A DNA stretch of 64,000 bases from Scalesia atractyloides (GCA_947069175.1 CAMTDV010000015.1:23328249-23392248), one strand, 5' to 3'. Counted from the first letter of the stretch, positions 11,566-24,030 are shown. The notes: generated from the letters alone by a model not told the origin. Translations and numbers: made by a program.

Positions 11566-12193
11566 TGTTAGGATCTAAGTTTGAATTAGTTGTGATTTTA
11601 GTTTAAAAAATGGAAAGTGAAAGTAGAAATCAAAGTTAAATGCAGCGGAAATATATGGAAAACTTTTATCACAACTAATGGTTGTTTGTTTTGATCATTA
11701 TGCTCTCAAACTTATAGTTTTTGCATGTGAATCACAAACTCCCTCTTACCCTAATAAGAACGTTTGAATAGTATAGAAATGCAGAGAAGATGATAGGTGA
11801 ATGATCTTTTAGATAGATGGATAAAACAATACAATGAGACAACTATTTATACTAACACTTCTAACCTCTGAGCATCTTTGATGACGCCAGGGTTGATAGT
11901 GACAGATAATAAAACTAACTAACTAAAAACTCTGATGACCTAACCAATAGTGCAAAAGCACTGTTACATTGAATAAAGATATAATGATACTAAACTCTGC
12001 TAGATAAACTCTGATAGTCTTCAACAGACCTTTGATCTTTTGTCGTTTAGTTCCAGCAGATGATAGAATGCAGTGCTTAGGTCAATGAGCGGTTCTTGAA
12101 CAGAGTTTGTAACATCTGTTATCAGGATCAAATAGGTTATGTGATTTTGGCTTTTGTAAAATCTGTTCCTTTTGAAATGGTTCAATCCCAACA
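11566..12193 (-). repeat. 3' LTR of Copia 2
   Basis: 628 bp, TG...CA on either strand. The last 101 bp (12093-12193) pair with the surviving 5' LTR piece at 22190-22290, with six differences by eye (about 94 percent). Confidence 0.88.
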
Positions 12194-12208
12194 ATCTCCC
12201 CCTGGAAC
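12194..12208 (-). other. Polypurine tract of Copia 2
   Basis: On the - strand GTTCCAGGGGGAGAT abuts the LTR, the standard plus-strand primer position. It fixes the element's orientation. Confidence 0.85.
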
Positions 12209-12392
12209 AGATGATGCCAAAACACATTTATTCTTGATCTTTATTTCTCAACATGAGTTCTCTTATTTGAACTTTGAACTTAAGTTTAAAGTTAAGAGAC
12301 TCTATATCATCCTCATCCTTTTTAAGAACCAGATCATCAAATCTTTGAGGTCTTCTGCACTTAACCCATATGCATTCTCCATTCTTATCTTA

Positions 12393-15300
12393 ATAGCTTT
12401 GCCATCTGATTTGAGCAGAGTCAATTCGTGGGTGTCTTTGTTGACCTTCCACTTTAGAATTTGGATCAGAAGGCTTTCTAGGATGGCTTATTATTGTTGA
12501 GAGGGATGGAGGAAGTTGATGTGCAATCTTTGATAAGGTTTCTCTTAACATATCGCTTGCATCATCAGTATGGAATTGAACCTGGTCCATGATTCCTTGC
12601 TTAATGAGGTCCTCCTCATACCTTCTCTCATCTTCTTTTGACATATCTCTCTGCCTTTTTCTTTGATTTAAGGCCAGGATGGAATGAGCAGATGTTGCAG
12701 ATGACTTTTGAGTAGGTTGGGTCTGATAAGTTGTAACCTCTATTGTATAATCAGGCTTCTTTGGCATTGAGGGATCTTTCTTTCTTCTTTCTTCAAGCCT
12801 TTTGTATGTGTCTATCACTTTAACCTCCGACCACCTTGTAATTTGATTTTTGGTACCATAATGTGCAGCAATCAACTCTTCCTTCATTCTCCTAAGATTC
12901 AAAGCTCTGTCAGGCACATTTTTCTTATACATATTCCAATCTGGAGGAGTGGGCTTTTTCAGAAGATCTTTCAACATCTCTTACATTCTTTCAACTTCTT
13001 CTCTTAGCTCACTCACAGTCCAGTCTTTGAATTGTGCTCTGGTAGCCTTGTGTTGTTTGTTTTTCCATGATTTGCTCAATATAATCTTTCTTCAAGCTCT
13101 CATCTTCTCTTTCTGACAGCTTTTTGCACAAGTCTTTTGAAAAGTCTTCTAACCTTCTGACTTTGCTTAGCTGGTACTGCATGTAATTCTGTACTTCTCT
13201 GTTTGGTCTTCCCTTTGTATTTTTCTTGGTGATATCCTCTGCTTGTTTAGCTTTCAAGTGCAAATATTCATCTAGGTTCCTTGGTTTAGGATATCCTTCC
13301 AGAGATGGGAAGTCTCTCTTGTCTAAATCTTCCTCAGAAAAGAATGACTTGATTTCTTCTCTAACAACTGGTAAATCCAATGGGAATTGAGTAGTGAGAG
13401 GTAGTACTTTCCTTGTAGTGGTTTGTGAAGATGTTGGAAGAGTAATAGCTGTTGTTGAGGTCAGAGGTTGTGAAGATAATGGAAGTGGTGAAGGAATGAT
13501 ATTATCATCATTTATGACCTGTGAGCTCTTCCTTCTTTTGAATCTTAGTTTGGGTGATGGTGGTTGGTTGGGAATTCTGGTCGGTGTGGCTAATGGTTGA
13601 GCAATGGTAGGAAATGTGATCATGGCAGTGGTTAAGTTTACATCAGTTGTAACGATTGTTGCATCAACAGTTGTTGACACAACAAGAGTTATAACCTATG
13701 TTGTGGTTGTGGTAGTGATGTGTACTTGTAGATGGTGGTGATTGAGATTTTGTGGGAGCAGAGGTTATGGTTGGAAGGACAACAATGGTTTTGGAAGTTG
13801 TGGATGATGGTTGTCTTTCTTTTCTAGCAGCTCTCTTCTTTTGTCTAGAAGTACCTATCTCTTCCTTTTCCTTTTGTTGAGCCAATTTTTGTTCAACCAA
13901 AGCTCTGCTCTCATCTCTTACCCTTTGCTTATTTTTCTCCTTTTCCCTAGCCAAGATGTTCTGAGTTTCATCATTTTTCTTGGTTCCATCTGGCCTTGGG
14001 ATATCCACTGTTGGTCTTGAAGATGGATCTGTTTTGGGCTTTAATACTTCTTTTTGATTAAATTTCTCCACCTTTTTGGCATCATCTGTGTTAACCAGAA
14101 TCACAGTGGGAGGAGAAGTGCCAGTAGTTTGGAGTCAATGAGCTTTGATGGCCTTTATATCTGCATTTGTGTCAATGTATCTTGCATCAACCAAATTTCT
14201 GAGCTCTTTCATGTGATGTTTATGTTGTAGTTCAATATAGTGTTGTTGTTGTTGAAACAAAAGATACATAATTTGCCGTAACTCAGCAGCAGGTAGAATA
14301 GTGGATTGACTTTTGGAGTATGCTAACATCTGTTGTAACATTCCTTTTATTTCATCCACAGAAGTTTCAATTTTAGTAACTCTCTCTCACAAATCCTTGT
14401 ATTTTAGCTCATCACCTAACTTAATATGATCATCTGAACTCCTACCACTTGTGGTAGTTTTATCTGTGGTATCATGAGCAGAAGTTTCAAAAATTGCTTC
14501 AAACACAGATGCCCCTTTGTCTTGGTACTGGGGACTTCCCACTGGGCCAAAGGTTACCTTAGTAGCCTCAACAATGGTTGCTTTCAAGAGAGTCTTATCG
14601 ATGTAAGCACTGTCCAATTGAGAACTTGGGAGTTCAGCAATCGTAGTGAATGCTCTTCTTGAATTATCACCAAGGGTTACATGTAACCCAAGGGATGTAG
14701 CCTCCTCAGTTGTTGTTGGGTTAGCAAAGATAGAGGCATCAGACTCAGTCACTTATGGTGGTATATTCTCATTGATAGGTTGTTGAGAAGAACTGATTTG
14801 TGTCTGATCCATATCAATTGTATTCAACAAAGGTAGAATTGTATGTGGAAGATTTGTTGGTGAGGGTTGTGGTGTTGAAAGAATCATTGCCCTAGGAGAG
14901 GGGTTGCGAAAGATAGAGCCAAGTGGATCTAGAGCTTCATAATTTGGTGTCCCTTTGCTTATAACTTGTTCCCTTTGTGAGGAATCAAGATGAGTTTGGT
15001 TTGTGGGTGGAGATCTTTCTAACATCTGCTGTGAGGAAGTAGCAACATTGTTTTCTGGTGACTTTTGTGTTGTCACAGGGTTAACCTCTGGGTTTTTTCT
15101 TGGTTTGGTGGGCTTTTAGGATTTTTTTTATGTGGTTTCTTTTTGGAAATTGCTGGTGTGGGTTTCAAAGCACTAGTTGTAGTGCTTTGATCACCAGGAG
15201 CAGTGGGCTCAGTAGCAGAGGGTTGAGCTTGTGATGTAGGTTCTAACATTTGCTCTTCCCCCTCTACTTGTGTTTTTAATTTTGATTGATTAGTGATGCG

Positions 15301-15995
15301 AGTAAAAGTTTCATGAGTTAGGTTGCCATGTGGCGTCACATCACCTTGTTTAACAGCATCACCAGTCTTCTTTTGAAGATAAACACTTAAAAATCATGGA
15401 TGTATCAGAAGAGGTGAACGATCCTTTTTAATGTTGTCAAGATTTGCCACCAAGTCATTGAACAATACTTGGGAAAAGTTAAAATCAGATTTTGTTAAAA
15501 TGGCATAACCCAAGTATTGCATGTTCAAAGATATCTCATTAAAAGCAGTTGACTTGGTAGACAAACATGTTAACAGTGTGTGGAAGAAAAATTTCATTTC
15601 AGCAGGAAACTGAGGTTTATAGATAGTTTTACCTTTAAGTTGACCAACCTACCCTCTTTCGATGAACTCGCTGTGTAACTCAGAGATTGGAAATGTAGTG
15701 GCATGATCTAGGTCATTTAACCCAAAACCTTCTGAAATCGAAGCAGGAGTTACTTCCACCAGTGTTTTTCCCACCGTTTAATAATAGCATAAGCTACTTT
15801 CTGCGTGTAATGAACCGTGGCATTTGCACAGAACTCTCTTAAAGATTGTCGGTAGATAGGAGCAGTGATTTCCATAAGTTCTTTTTATTTTGACTCTTTT
15901 AAAACTTTGATCATTGGATGATATCATTTATTTGAGTCAATTTCTTTGAAAATTGCGGTGTAATTGTGTGGGGTTTTGAAAATAAGAGTTGACAT
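12393..15995 (-). pseudogene. Extra post-pol reading frame of Copia 2 (env-position ORF)
   Basis: Between pol and the 3' LTR lies about 3.6 kb that reads as one long protein broken by stops and frame shifts (open pieces at 12390-12977, 13009-13680, 13664-14104, 14135-14359, 14387-14752, 14753-15076, 15073-15339, 15394-15597). An ATG at 15995 opens MSTLIFKTPHNYTAIF. The N-terminal part contains a block like FNFSQVLFNDLVANL, which I recall from long hypothetical proteins of composite-family plants. The middle is rich in Ser, Thr, Pro and Gln; a Gln/His stretch and a charged helix likely to coil follow; the C-terminal part is basic. Sireviruses carry an env-like gene in this position, but I see no signal peptide or clear membrane segment, so the function is unknown. 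Confidence 0.7.
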
Positions 15996-16498
15996 GATTG
16001 TAGATGATGAAGAACAGTTGTGAAAATGAAGAAGATTTGAGAGAAAACCGCTTTTAGAATTTTGAATTCGATACGACAGAGTAAAAACCACTGATTGGAA
16101 TGGAACAGGGTTTTATAGAGTGAAAAAGTGTTGATGACGTAGCAAAGATCTGATGGCTATCATCTGTCCATGTGTATCCTCTAATAGTGTATGGAAGACA
16201 GTTGTTATGGTAAACACTGTTTTGTGTCAACAGTGGATGGAAAGCAGTGTTTTGATTTTACACTATCAGTGGATAGCTTCTCAGTGGATAAGGTCAACAC
16301 AATGGTTTGACCAATTAGAGAATACACTTTTGCCAGTGGATAGATTTTCAAGCCTATCAGTGTTTTGAAAGAACAGTGGATAGAACAAACTTTTGAGATT
16401 TATTGAAAAACTTCAATTTTGACTATTTTTAAGGATGGATTTTTGAATTTCTGAAAACATTTTATTGTTATTTACACATGGAACACAAAAATTTAATT

Positions 16499-17990
16499 TC
16501 AATCCATGTTTAGCATTCCAATCCTAGAGATCAGACTTTCAAAGGTGGATGTATCTAATGCTTTGGTTAGAACATCTGCCAGTTGATCTTTAGTATGGAC
16601 ATGTTGTAAAGAAATCAAACCATTTTCATAGCAATCTCTCACAAAGTGATGTCTGATGTCAATGTGCTTTGTTGTGGAGTGAGAAACAGGATTTTTGATG
16701 ATGTCTTCAACTGCTTGATTGTCTATCTTGAGAGGAGTCTTTAAAGCAGTTACACCAAAATCCAGCAGTTGGTTCTGAAGCCACAAAAGTTGAGCAGTGC
16801 AACTTGCAGCAGCAATGTATTCTGCCTCAGCAGTGGATGTGGAAACTGCAACTTGCTTTTTACTTTGCCAAGACACTAAGCAATTACCTTGGAATTGAAC
16901 TCCTCCTGATGTGGACTTCCTTGTGGTATGACAACTAGCAAAATCACTATCTAAGTAACCTGAAAGCTCAATGTTTCCATTAGCAGGATACCAGATACCA
17001 AGTGTGGGAGCACCTTTTATGTATCTGAATATCCTTTTCACAGCAATTAAATTAGACTTTCTAGGTGCTGACTGGGATCTGGCACAAACACATGTTGCAA
17101 AAAATGATATCTGGCCTAGAAGCAGTTAGGTACAATAAAGACCCAATCATACTTCTATAGAGAGTTTGATCAACCAAGTCATCTTTGTCCTCAACAGTGA
17201 CAAGCTTTGAGGTTGCCATGGGTGTGCTACAAAGTTTACAGTCATTCATATCAAATTTGTTAAGTAGTTCTTTAACATACTTATTTTGATTAATGAAAGT
17301 GCCATTGTGCTTTTGTTTAACTTGAAGACCAAGAAAATATTGTAACTCACCCATTGCACTCATTTCAAACTCTGCTATCATGAGTTGTCTAAACTCTTCA
17401 CACATGGCAGTGCATGTGGATCCAAATATGATGTCATCCACATAAATTTGGACAAGCATCAAATCTTTTCCTCTCCATTTCAAAAATAAGGTTTTGTCAA
17501 TTTTACCTCTTGAAAATCCAATGGATAAGAGAAAAATGGATAGAGTTTCATACCAGGCTCTGGGTGCTGGTTTTAGACCATACAGTGCTTTACACATGAT
17601 CAGGATAGAATACATCTTCAAATCCAAGAGGTTGACACACATACACTTCTTTCTTGATCCTTCCATACAAGAATGCACTTTTGATGTCCATTTGAAACAC
17701 TTTAATGTTGTGGTTAGCAGCAAAAGCTAAGAACAGTCTAATGGCTTCTAACCTTGCTACAGGAGCAAAGGTTTCATCATAGTCAATGCCTTCTTCCTGT
17801 CTGTAGCCTTGAACCACGAGCCTTGCCTTGTTCTTGACAACAATACCCCTTTCATCAGTTTTGTTCTTGAAGACCCACTTTGTGCCAATTGGACATACAT
17901 CCTTAGGCAGTGGTACAAGTTCTCAAACTTGTTGTCTTTTGAACTGAAGGAGCTCCTCTTGCATAACTTCTACCCAATTGTTGTCTTTTA
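16499..17990 (-). pseudogene. Copia 2 reverse transcriptase-RNase H
   Basis: On the - strand: RT motifs [33 protein letters not shown] (first Asp), [16 protein letters not shown], and IYVDDIIFGST with an intact YVDD; then RNase H with LDSDFASCHTTRKSTSG, STAEAEYIAAASC, KIDNQAVEDIIKNP and KDQLADVLTKAL, ending at a stop at 16499. Frame shifts near 17060 and 17600 separate the pieces. Catalytic residues of both domains are largely kept, so decay seems fairly recent. Confidence 0.9.
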
Positions 17991-17999
17991 GTGCCTTTA

Positions 18000-19875
18000 G
18001 GTACTTGACAGGTTGTGTGAGTGATAGAAAGTCAGCAAAAAGAAAGATGTTTTGGGATTGGCTTCTTGGAGCACTCCCTCATTTATGTTTCCAATAACTT
18101 GATCCAATGGATGGCTTTTGAGGAAAATCAAATCACTTTGGTATGAGACAATTGCATTTTGAGGTGAAGGTGTGTATCATCTGAGCTAACCTCTACTGGT
18201 GAATTTAAAGGTCCAGCCATTGATTGAAATGGTGGTGGAGGTATAGGAGGTATGGATGTGTGATTGTGTTGACTTTTTTTCACATTGTGTGGACTTTTAT
18301 CAACAGTGGTTTAATTTTGGAACTTTCAGAGGTTTGTGGATCAACAACCGTTGAACCATCAGAGCTTTCACCATTGTTACTAACATTTGCTCCTCTGGTA
18401 GCATGACTGAATTTGAAGTTTGGAAGGACACAGTCATATCCTTGATCTTGATGTGTTGATTGTGATGTACCTGCATGGTTAGCCTTGATAGACACATCTT
18501 CAAATGTAATATTTTTCTAAATCAAACAACTCAGCAGGATTTGCTAGGATTTTCAATGAAGAAAGTTCATTGAACTTCACATTCAGAGTTTCTTCAACAC
18601 ACTTTGTCTTAGAGTTAAAAACTCTATAGGCTTTGGCAGTGGTTGAGTATCCCAGAAAATAACCACAGTCGACTTTGGCTGTAAAATTTAAAATTGAATC
18701 TTTTAAGTTTAAAATGAAGCATGGACAACCAAAAAGTTTGAAACATGAGATCAGAGGTTTGATTTTGTAAAGAATTCATAGGCAGTCTTTTGATGCCTGG
18801 GGTTAATCAAAACTCTGTTTTGAACATAGCAAGCAGTGTTTACAGCCTCTGCCCAAAAAGATAAGGGTAAACCTGAGTCTGCAAGCATAGTTCTTGCTGA
18901 TTCAATTAAGGTTCTATTTTTCCTTTCAACCACCCCATTTTGTTCTGGAGTTCTTGGAATGCTATATTGTCTAACAATTCCTTTTGACTCACATGCATCT
19001 AACTCCTTGTTCCTAAACTCTGTCCCATTGTCACTTCTAAAAATTTTTACTGGTAGGTCAAATTGCTTTTCAACTTGTTTTACAAAATTTTGCAAAATGC
19101 ATGCAGTTTCATCTTTAGAATGCATGAAGAAAGTCCATGTAAACCTTGAAAAATAATCAACAATGACCAAACAATACCTTCTCTTTGTGAGACTCATGAT
19201 TTTAACAGGGCCAAACAAATCCATGTGCAACAGTTGCAAGCACTGGGTTATTTTGGACTCTTCAACTGCTTTGTAAGAACTTTTATGTTGTTTGCATTTT
19301 AAACAGGAAACACAATGTTCTTCACAAGTAAATTGTTTTTGAGGTAAACCTCTGACAAGACTTTGTTTTGAGAGAGTGGTGATAGTTTTGAGATTTGTGT
19401 GCCCAAGTCTTCTACGCCATAACTCTGTCTTTTTGCTTAAAGCAACTGAGAACAAGCATGCATTAGACATTGGGCTATCCTTCAACATATCAACCACATA
19501 CACATTGCCACTCCTATGAGAAACAAGTTGTGCTTTACTCTTAGTAATGATTTGATCAATCTTTTTAACAACTTCTGGTCCTACAATCTGATATGTTTTC
19601 TTTGTAAAGAAGGATCCATATCCTTTGTCACTTATTTTTGAAACACTCAGAAGATTGAATTTTAGATTGTCAATGAGATTAACATTTTCAAATTTGAGTT
19701 TCCCAGCTTGAACACAACCTGACCCCAACACCTTCCCTTTTGAATTATTACCAAAGGATATATCACCCCCTCCATGAGCCATGAAATCTTTGAGAAGGGC
19801 TTTACATCCTGTCATATGCCTGGAGCCTCCACTATCTACGTACCATAAACTATCAAGGCAAGTAGAAGCTCCCTA
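18000..19875 (-). pseudogene. Copia 2 protease-integrase
   Basis: Upstream on the - strand the protease block WYVDSGGSRHMTG lies at about 19810-19850 (DSGG where most relatives have DSGC or DSGA; the catalytic DSG is kept). The open piece 18751-19815 carries the HHCC finger (WRRRLGHTNL ... CVSCLKCKQHKSSYK) and the integrase core: LHMDLFGPVKIMS, FRSDNGTEF and PEQNGVVERKNRTL with all three catalytic acidic residues. FWAEAVNTACYVQNR follows, then a decayed C-terminal stretch down to about 18000. The style of the VNTACYVQNR block is typical of Sireviruses. Confidence 0.88.
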
Positions 19876-20389
19876 CACACAAGTAAATAATTAGTTCAGG
19901 TGGGTTTCCAAAGCCAAAATGACTTTGGATGGGGTCATAGATTGTCCAATCTCAAATTCAGGAGAATGGTTAGTGGTTTGAAATGGTCTTTGTAACCACT
20001 ATTGTGAACCATTTCCTGTCAGATGTTGGTAGCCATAAGGATGCCTATTGACTCTTGGCTTTGAGGGCTTTTTGTAACCCTCATAACTAAGAGGAACCTT
20101 TTGATAAATAGATTAGCCATATCCTCTTGGATACTTGTTTGCAGGTGGTGCATTTGTCACTTGTACCTCTCTAGGAACAGAGATTTTGGTCGTGCTTTAG
20201 TAACAGATGTTTCAACAGGTTCAAAGGTCTGCTTAGATTTATTTCTAAGCAGAGCTTGAACTTTAACTTTCAAGAGCTTTTGTTTTGATCTCTTTTACCT
20301 TTTCATCATAGGTTTTAAGATAACACTCATGAGTCTTGTGATTTGTCTTATCTCAAATGATACATTTTGAAGAATTTGGGATCACACAA

Positions 20390-22189
20390 GTTTTGTTTAT
20401 GTTATAAGCTCTTTAAAGAAAACAGTTTTTAGTGACATGACTTCTTTTCTCACAAAAGTTACAAAACAAGTTTTTAACTTTTTCCTTCCCCTATCCTTTT
20501 TCAGACTTCTTTTCAGCAGATGTTGTAACATCTGCTGGAAGATCCTTAATAGGAATGACTCTTGCTTTTGGTGCCTTAACACCATCAATGGTTGAGAAGT
20601 CCATTGGCTTGAAATTTTCTAAAATGTCACACTCATCTGACCATGTGGGTTTAAACTGATATTTCTCAACCTTCTCAAAAGTTGAGGATCCCTCATGTTT
20701 TCCAAAATGATTTTGTTTCCATTTTTATCTGTGACTTTTATTCTTCTCCAGCCAAGTTTTTGGGGACAATTTCAACCAATTTAGAATCAATTTTAGCAGC
20801 ATTTTCAGAAACTTGATCATTTTTAAAACCAATGCCAAATTTTATGTTGCTCTTGATCTGTTTTTTCTAACATAATTTCGTAACCTTTACAAGACTCTAC
20901 CAATTTTTCACATGTGATTTGGGTAGATTCTAACACCTTTTTGCAAACTTGGTATTTTCTCTACCATAGTTTGGAGTTGGTCTTTGGTTATGCTTGCCTC
21001 ATGCTTCAGGCTGCTGATTTCAGAATCTTTGTTAACTAACTTTGTTTTCAACTCTTTTGTGAGTTTTTCAAAATTTAGTTCATCTTCCAAAATTTTGTTT
21101 CTAAGGTTTTCATTTACCTTTTTTATGTTTGCAAAAGCTATGATGCATTTTTCAGAACATAGATCTTTAAGGATCTGGGGTGATACCTTAGAAGGAGCCA
21201 TGAGAGCACAATCACAATCATCTTCACACACCTTGGTATCCCATGGATCAGATAGAGAGTTCTTTTCTTTATCAACAGTATCTTTTGAAACCACTGCTTC
21301 ATCACAACTTTGAAACTCATCAGACTTAGACACTTGTTCCACAGACTCATCACCTTCAACAATTGTCTCTAAGGCCATTAAGCAAAAATTTTCATTTTCA
21401 AAATCATTTTTGGCCATAAGAGCAAAGTTTTCATCAGTTAATTCCTCTTGCAAATTACTCCAGTCAACAAAGCTTTGAGTGAAAAAATTTTGCTGGTTAA
21501 CCTCTGCCGGAGCAGTGGTTTGAGTAGTTTGAGTGACATGAGGTGCTTGTTGCACATGCACTTGAGGTGGTGGTGCTTGGACATATTGAATTTGTGGAAC
21601 AGTGGTTTGAACATAATGCACTGGAATAGAAGTAGCAGGGTGTGCATAGTGAGCAGTGTTTTATACTTGATGAGCAGGGGTATATTGGGAATACTGGGCA
21701 GTGCTTTGTGTGTGCTGAGGTCTAGGGCCAAGATGAGTTACTATTGGTCCTGAAGTTTGAGATCTGCATTCTCTAGCAAAGTGTCCCAACCTATTGCACT
21801 TATAGCACTTGATTTTTAGATTTATCCAACCAAACCTTCAACCCCCATGCAACCCTGGAAATTTTCTACCGGTTCTCTTGTAAAATTTACTAGCTTTAAC
21901 ACTTAATAGAGCCAGTTGGTGGAAAATGTCCATTTCTTCCAAATCAGTTGGTTCAAAGTGTTGAAGATCGTTCAACTCAAAAGAGAGATTGTCAAAGGTT
22001 TGGCTTTCCCCACTTGCGGTAAATGCGTAGTTGGGTGAGTAAGAATCAGAGTTAAAGTTTCCTCTAGAAGTTATGTTAATAAAATGATCATAACCCTGAT
22101 CCTTTCCACTGCCATATCCCTCTTCTTAGCCAAATAGAGTTGTGTTACCCAAAGTGTAATCATCAGTTGTTTTACCAGACTCTTGTAGC
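20390..22189 (-). pseudogene. Copia 2 gag (5' truncated)
   Basis: Reading leftwards: a piece ending at the deletion near 22189, the zinc knuckle CYKCNRLGHFAREC (about 21760-21812), a Gln/Val/Pro-rich stretch (21500-21620), an acidic region, then a long charged helix (20910-21170) with heptad-like spacing (for example KKVNENLRNKILEDELNFEK) predicted to form a coiled coil. A second knuckle, CNFCEKRSHVTKNC, is at about 20412-20462. Two knuckles around a coiled coil are usual in this lineage. The N-terminus was removed by the same deletion that took the primer site and most of the 5' LTR. Confidence 0.8.
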
Positions 22190-22290
22190 TTCTTGAACAG
22201 AGTTTGTAACCTCTGTTATCATGATCAAATAGGTTATGTGATTTTGGCTTTTGTATCATTTGTTCCTTTTGAAAGGGTTCAATCCCAACA
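22190..22290 (-). repeat. Truncated 5' LTR of Copia 2 (101 bp)
   Basis: Matches the last 101 bp of the left LTR. To its left the sequence jumps directly into gag, so about 530 bp of LTR, the primer site and the gag start are missing. The outer end still abuts the AGCTA duplication. Confidence 0.88.
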
Positions 22291-22295
22291 AGCTA

Positions 22296-22502
22296 ACCCA
22301 GTGTTTCATGAACGGACAAAACATTTTGAATTGGATTTACATTTCCTTAGAGAGAAGGTTGCTAATGGTATTATCAGTCCAAAAAAAGGTTGACTCAGAT
22401 GGTCAACTTGCTGATGTTTTTACTAAAGGACTTAATGTTGTCCAGCATGAAACTTTGTGTAAAAGGTTGGGCTTGTTGGACATGTTTAAGTCAAATGAAT
22501 GA
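22296..22502 (+). pseudogene. Copia 1 RNase H C-terminal part (after Copia 2)
   Basis: This resumes the RNase H interrupted at 11565: [20 protein letters not shown], then, after a one-base frame change near 22386, DSDGQLADVFTKGL and GLLDMFKSNE with a TGA stop at 22500-22502. The GCAGGGA just after the stop, next to the 3' LTR, is a plausible polypurine tract. Confidence 0.9.
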
Positions 22503-22510
22503 TGCAGGGA

Positions 22511-23060
22511 CGTTAAAATGGTTACCGGACTTTATTCATTCGTTGACTTATTTATGTTGGGCTGTTATTGTTATTGGGCTGAGGCCTTATACTGGGCTTT
22601 ATTTATTACTGGGTTTCTAATTGTGATGTTAGTGTACAGGTTTTATAACTTGAAGGGCAGATGTGCAAATATTCAGTGGTTGCGATCATCACTTCAAGTC
22701 ATTGAGGGTTTTAATTGTAAATTGTTTTTTGCCTTTTGTATATAAGAGAGAGTAGAGATATTTTGTTATCTCACATTTTCTCTCTTATTTTCGTTGTTCT
22801 CTATATTGTTGCTTAGGGTTGTGTTCTTGAAGATTATATCAACAATCTTCTGTATCTGAGAGATTGTTCTGGTTATGTTGATGATCATCAGTCGTCTCTG
22901 TATTCTGTATACTTTGTATTGTTTGAAGATCCTACAGTTGTAAGATCTAGGGTTTCTGAGGGGAAAATCTTTTGGTTTTGGTTAATAAGATTTTGTCACC
23001 TGTTTTGTCGCTATATCTTGTTGTTCATACATATTATTGTTGATCCATAGATTTTCTACG
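22511..23060 (+). repeat. 3' LTR of Copia 1
   Basis: Collinear with 6138-6698, with substitutions and small deletions (for example a shorter GATGATCATC stretch near 22880). Ends are CG...CG in place of TG...CA. The target duplication ATGTT follows at once. Confidence 0.9.
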
Positions 23061-23065
23061 ATGTT

Positions 23066-23706
23066 TCCACATAAGGGGGTGTATTAGACCAAATTCTCGG
23101 TGTGTGGGTCGTTTTTCTTGTGCTCTGATATAATGTGTCTGGTCATGAATCAAGTTTACAGGTATGCTACAAGGGACTCGTGTCATGATCCGATTTTAGA
23201 GTGTTTGTACCCACATCCTATGCCATTAGGATCATTGCTTTCCTCGGTGCATTAATCGTCCTGGTCTATCCACCTATTGCGGTGGTTTGTCTGTCACTTG
23301 TAATGGGTGCTACAATCTTATATGGGACTTGAAATGCATTTAAAGTGCTTAAAGGACAAGAAGAGAGAATTTGTAGTAGTTAGTACACTCAGATGCTCCT
23401 AGAAGCTTTGACTCTTTGTAGATTTTGTTTGTTATATGTAGTGGTAATAGCGAATCGTCAAAAGGAAGAAATGGATCATGCCAGCCTGTGAATATGCGTT
23501 TTATGTTCAGATTCACGTGTATGACACGGTTTTCAGGCTCGTGTCGGGTTAACTTGTCAACACTGCCTTGTTTACAAGGAATCAGCAGCCGAACATAACG
23601 GTTTCTACTGCAGTAAAGATATAAACATTAAACACATAAAAATTTTGATGTTCCCATATAAGCTGGTAGATCAGCCACCAGTCTTTTTACATTATTCTTG
23701 AAAATT
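23066..23706. other. Spacer between Copia 1 and the SDR gene
   Basis: No gene is seen. Part of it (about 23505-23560, GACACGGTTTTCAGGC and GTGTCGGGTTAAC) resembles the hAT-like MITE text at 27620-28090, so a MITE scrap may be present. The rest may include the 3' UTR of the SDR gene on the - strand. Confidence 0.4.
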
Positions 23707-23965
23707 TCATATTAAAGAGTTAAGGGTATCTACAATGGAATCTATAGCAGCATGGGAACTTTTGGTTGCGCCCAACGGTAAATGTTTTGGGGCTTCAGCT
23801 CTGTCGAAGTAAAAGCCACCGGAAACTAGCTTTTCTTTCGGTTGTAGAGCTAACCAAATAACAGTATCCGCACCTTCCTCGCTCGTCCTTAGTTTCCCTT
23901 CAAATCTGAAATTACAATCACACCAAAATGAGAGAACTCTCTTCTTACAAAGGTAAATGCTGATT

Positions 23966-24030
23966 TAGAGATTTCGTGCTGACATGGCATTTTTATTAAA
24001 AGAAGTTGCTGACATGGCATTTTTAGTCAT
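23966..24030. repeat. Short tandem duplication in SDR intron 8
   Basis: GCTGACATGGCATTTTTA occurs twice about 35 bp apart. It lies in the last intron of the SDR gene. Confidence 0.7.

Larger units (their letters stand above)
11566..22290 (-). mobile_element. Copia retrotransposon 2, Sirevirus-like, nested in Copia 1
   Basis: The element lies on the - strand between target duplications AGCTA (11561-11565 and 22291-22295). Its 3' LTR is the left copy (11566-12193, TGTTAGG...CCAACA on the + strand). At the right only the last 101 bp of the 5' LTR survive (22190-22290), and the primer site and gag start are gone. Order on the - strand: gag with two zinc knuckles and a coiled coil, PR, INT, RT, RH, then a 3.6-kb extra reading frame before the polypurine tract and LTR. 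The size (10.7 kb), the integrase style and the extra post-pol frame fit the Sirevirus (Maximus/SIRE) lineage. Frame breaks are frequent. Confidence 0.9.
6138..23060 (+). mobile_element. Copia retrotransposon 1 (decayed, split by Copia 2)
   Basis: LTRs at 6138-6698 and 22511-23060 flank a Copia-order gag-PR-INT-RT-RH body. The 5-bp target duplication ATGTT sits at 6133-6137 and 23061-23065. The 3' LTR has lost the canonical TG start (CG) and CA end (CG). The body is full of stops and frame shifts. Copia 2 (11566-22290) interrupts RNase H: the frame stops at ...QAALSITA before 11566 and resumes at 22296 with [10 protein letters not shown]. By eye the LTRs agree at roughly 90 percent, so this is the oldest of the Copia insertions. 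It landed just downstream of the Helitron. Confidence 0.92.

Noticed and set aside
12393..15995. A true viral envelope gene in Copia 2
   Set aside because: Position fits, but no signal peptide, clear membrane segment or fusion-like motif is visible.
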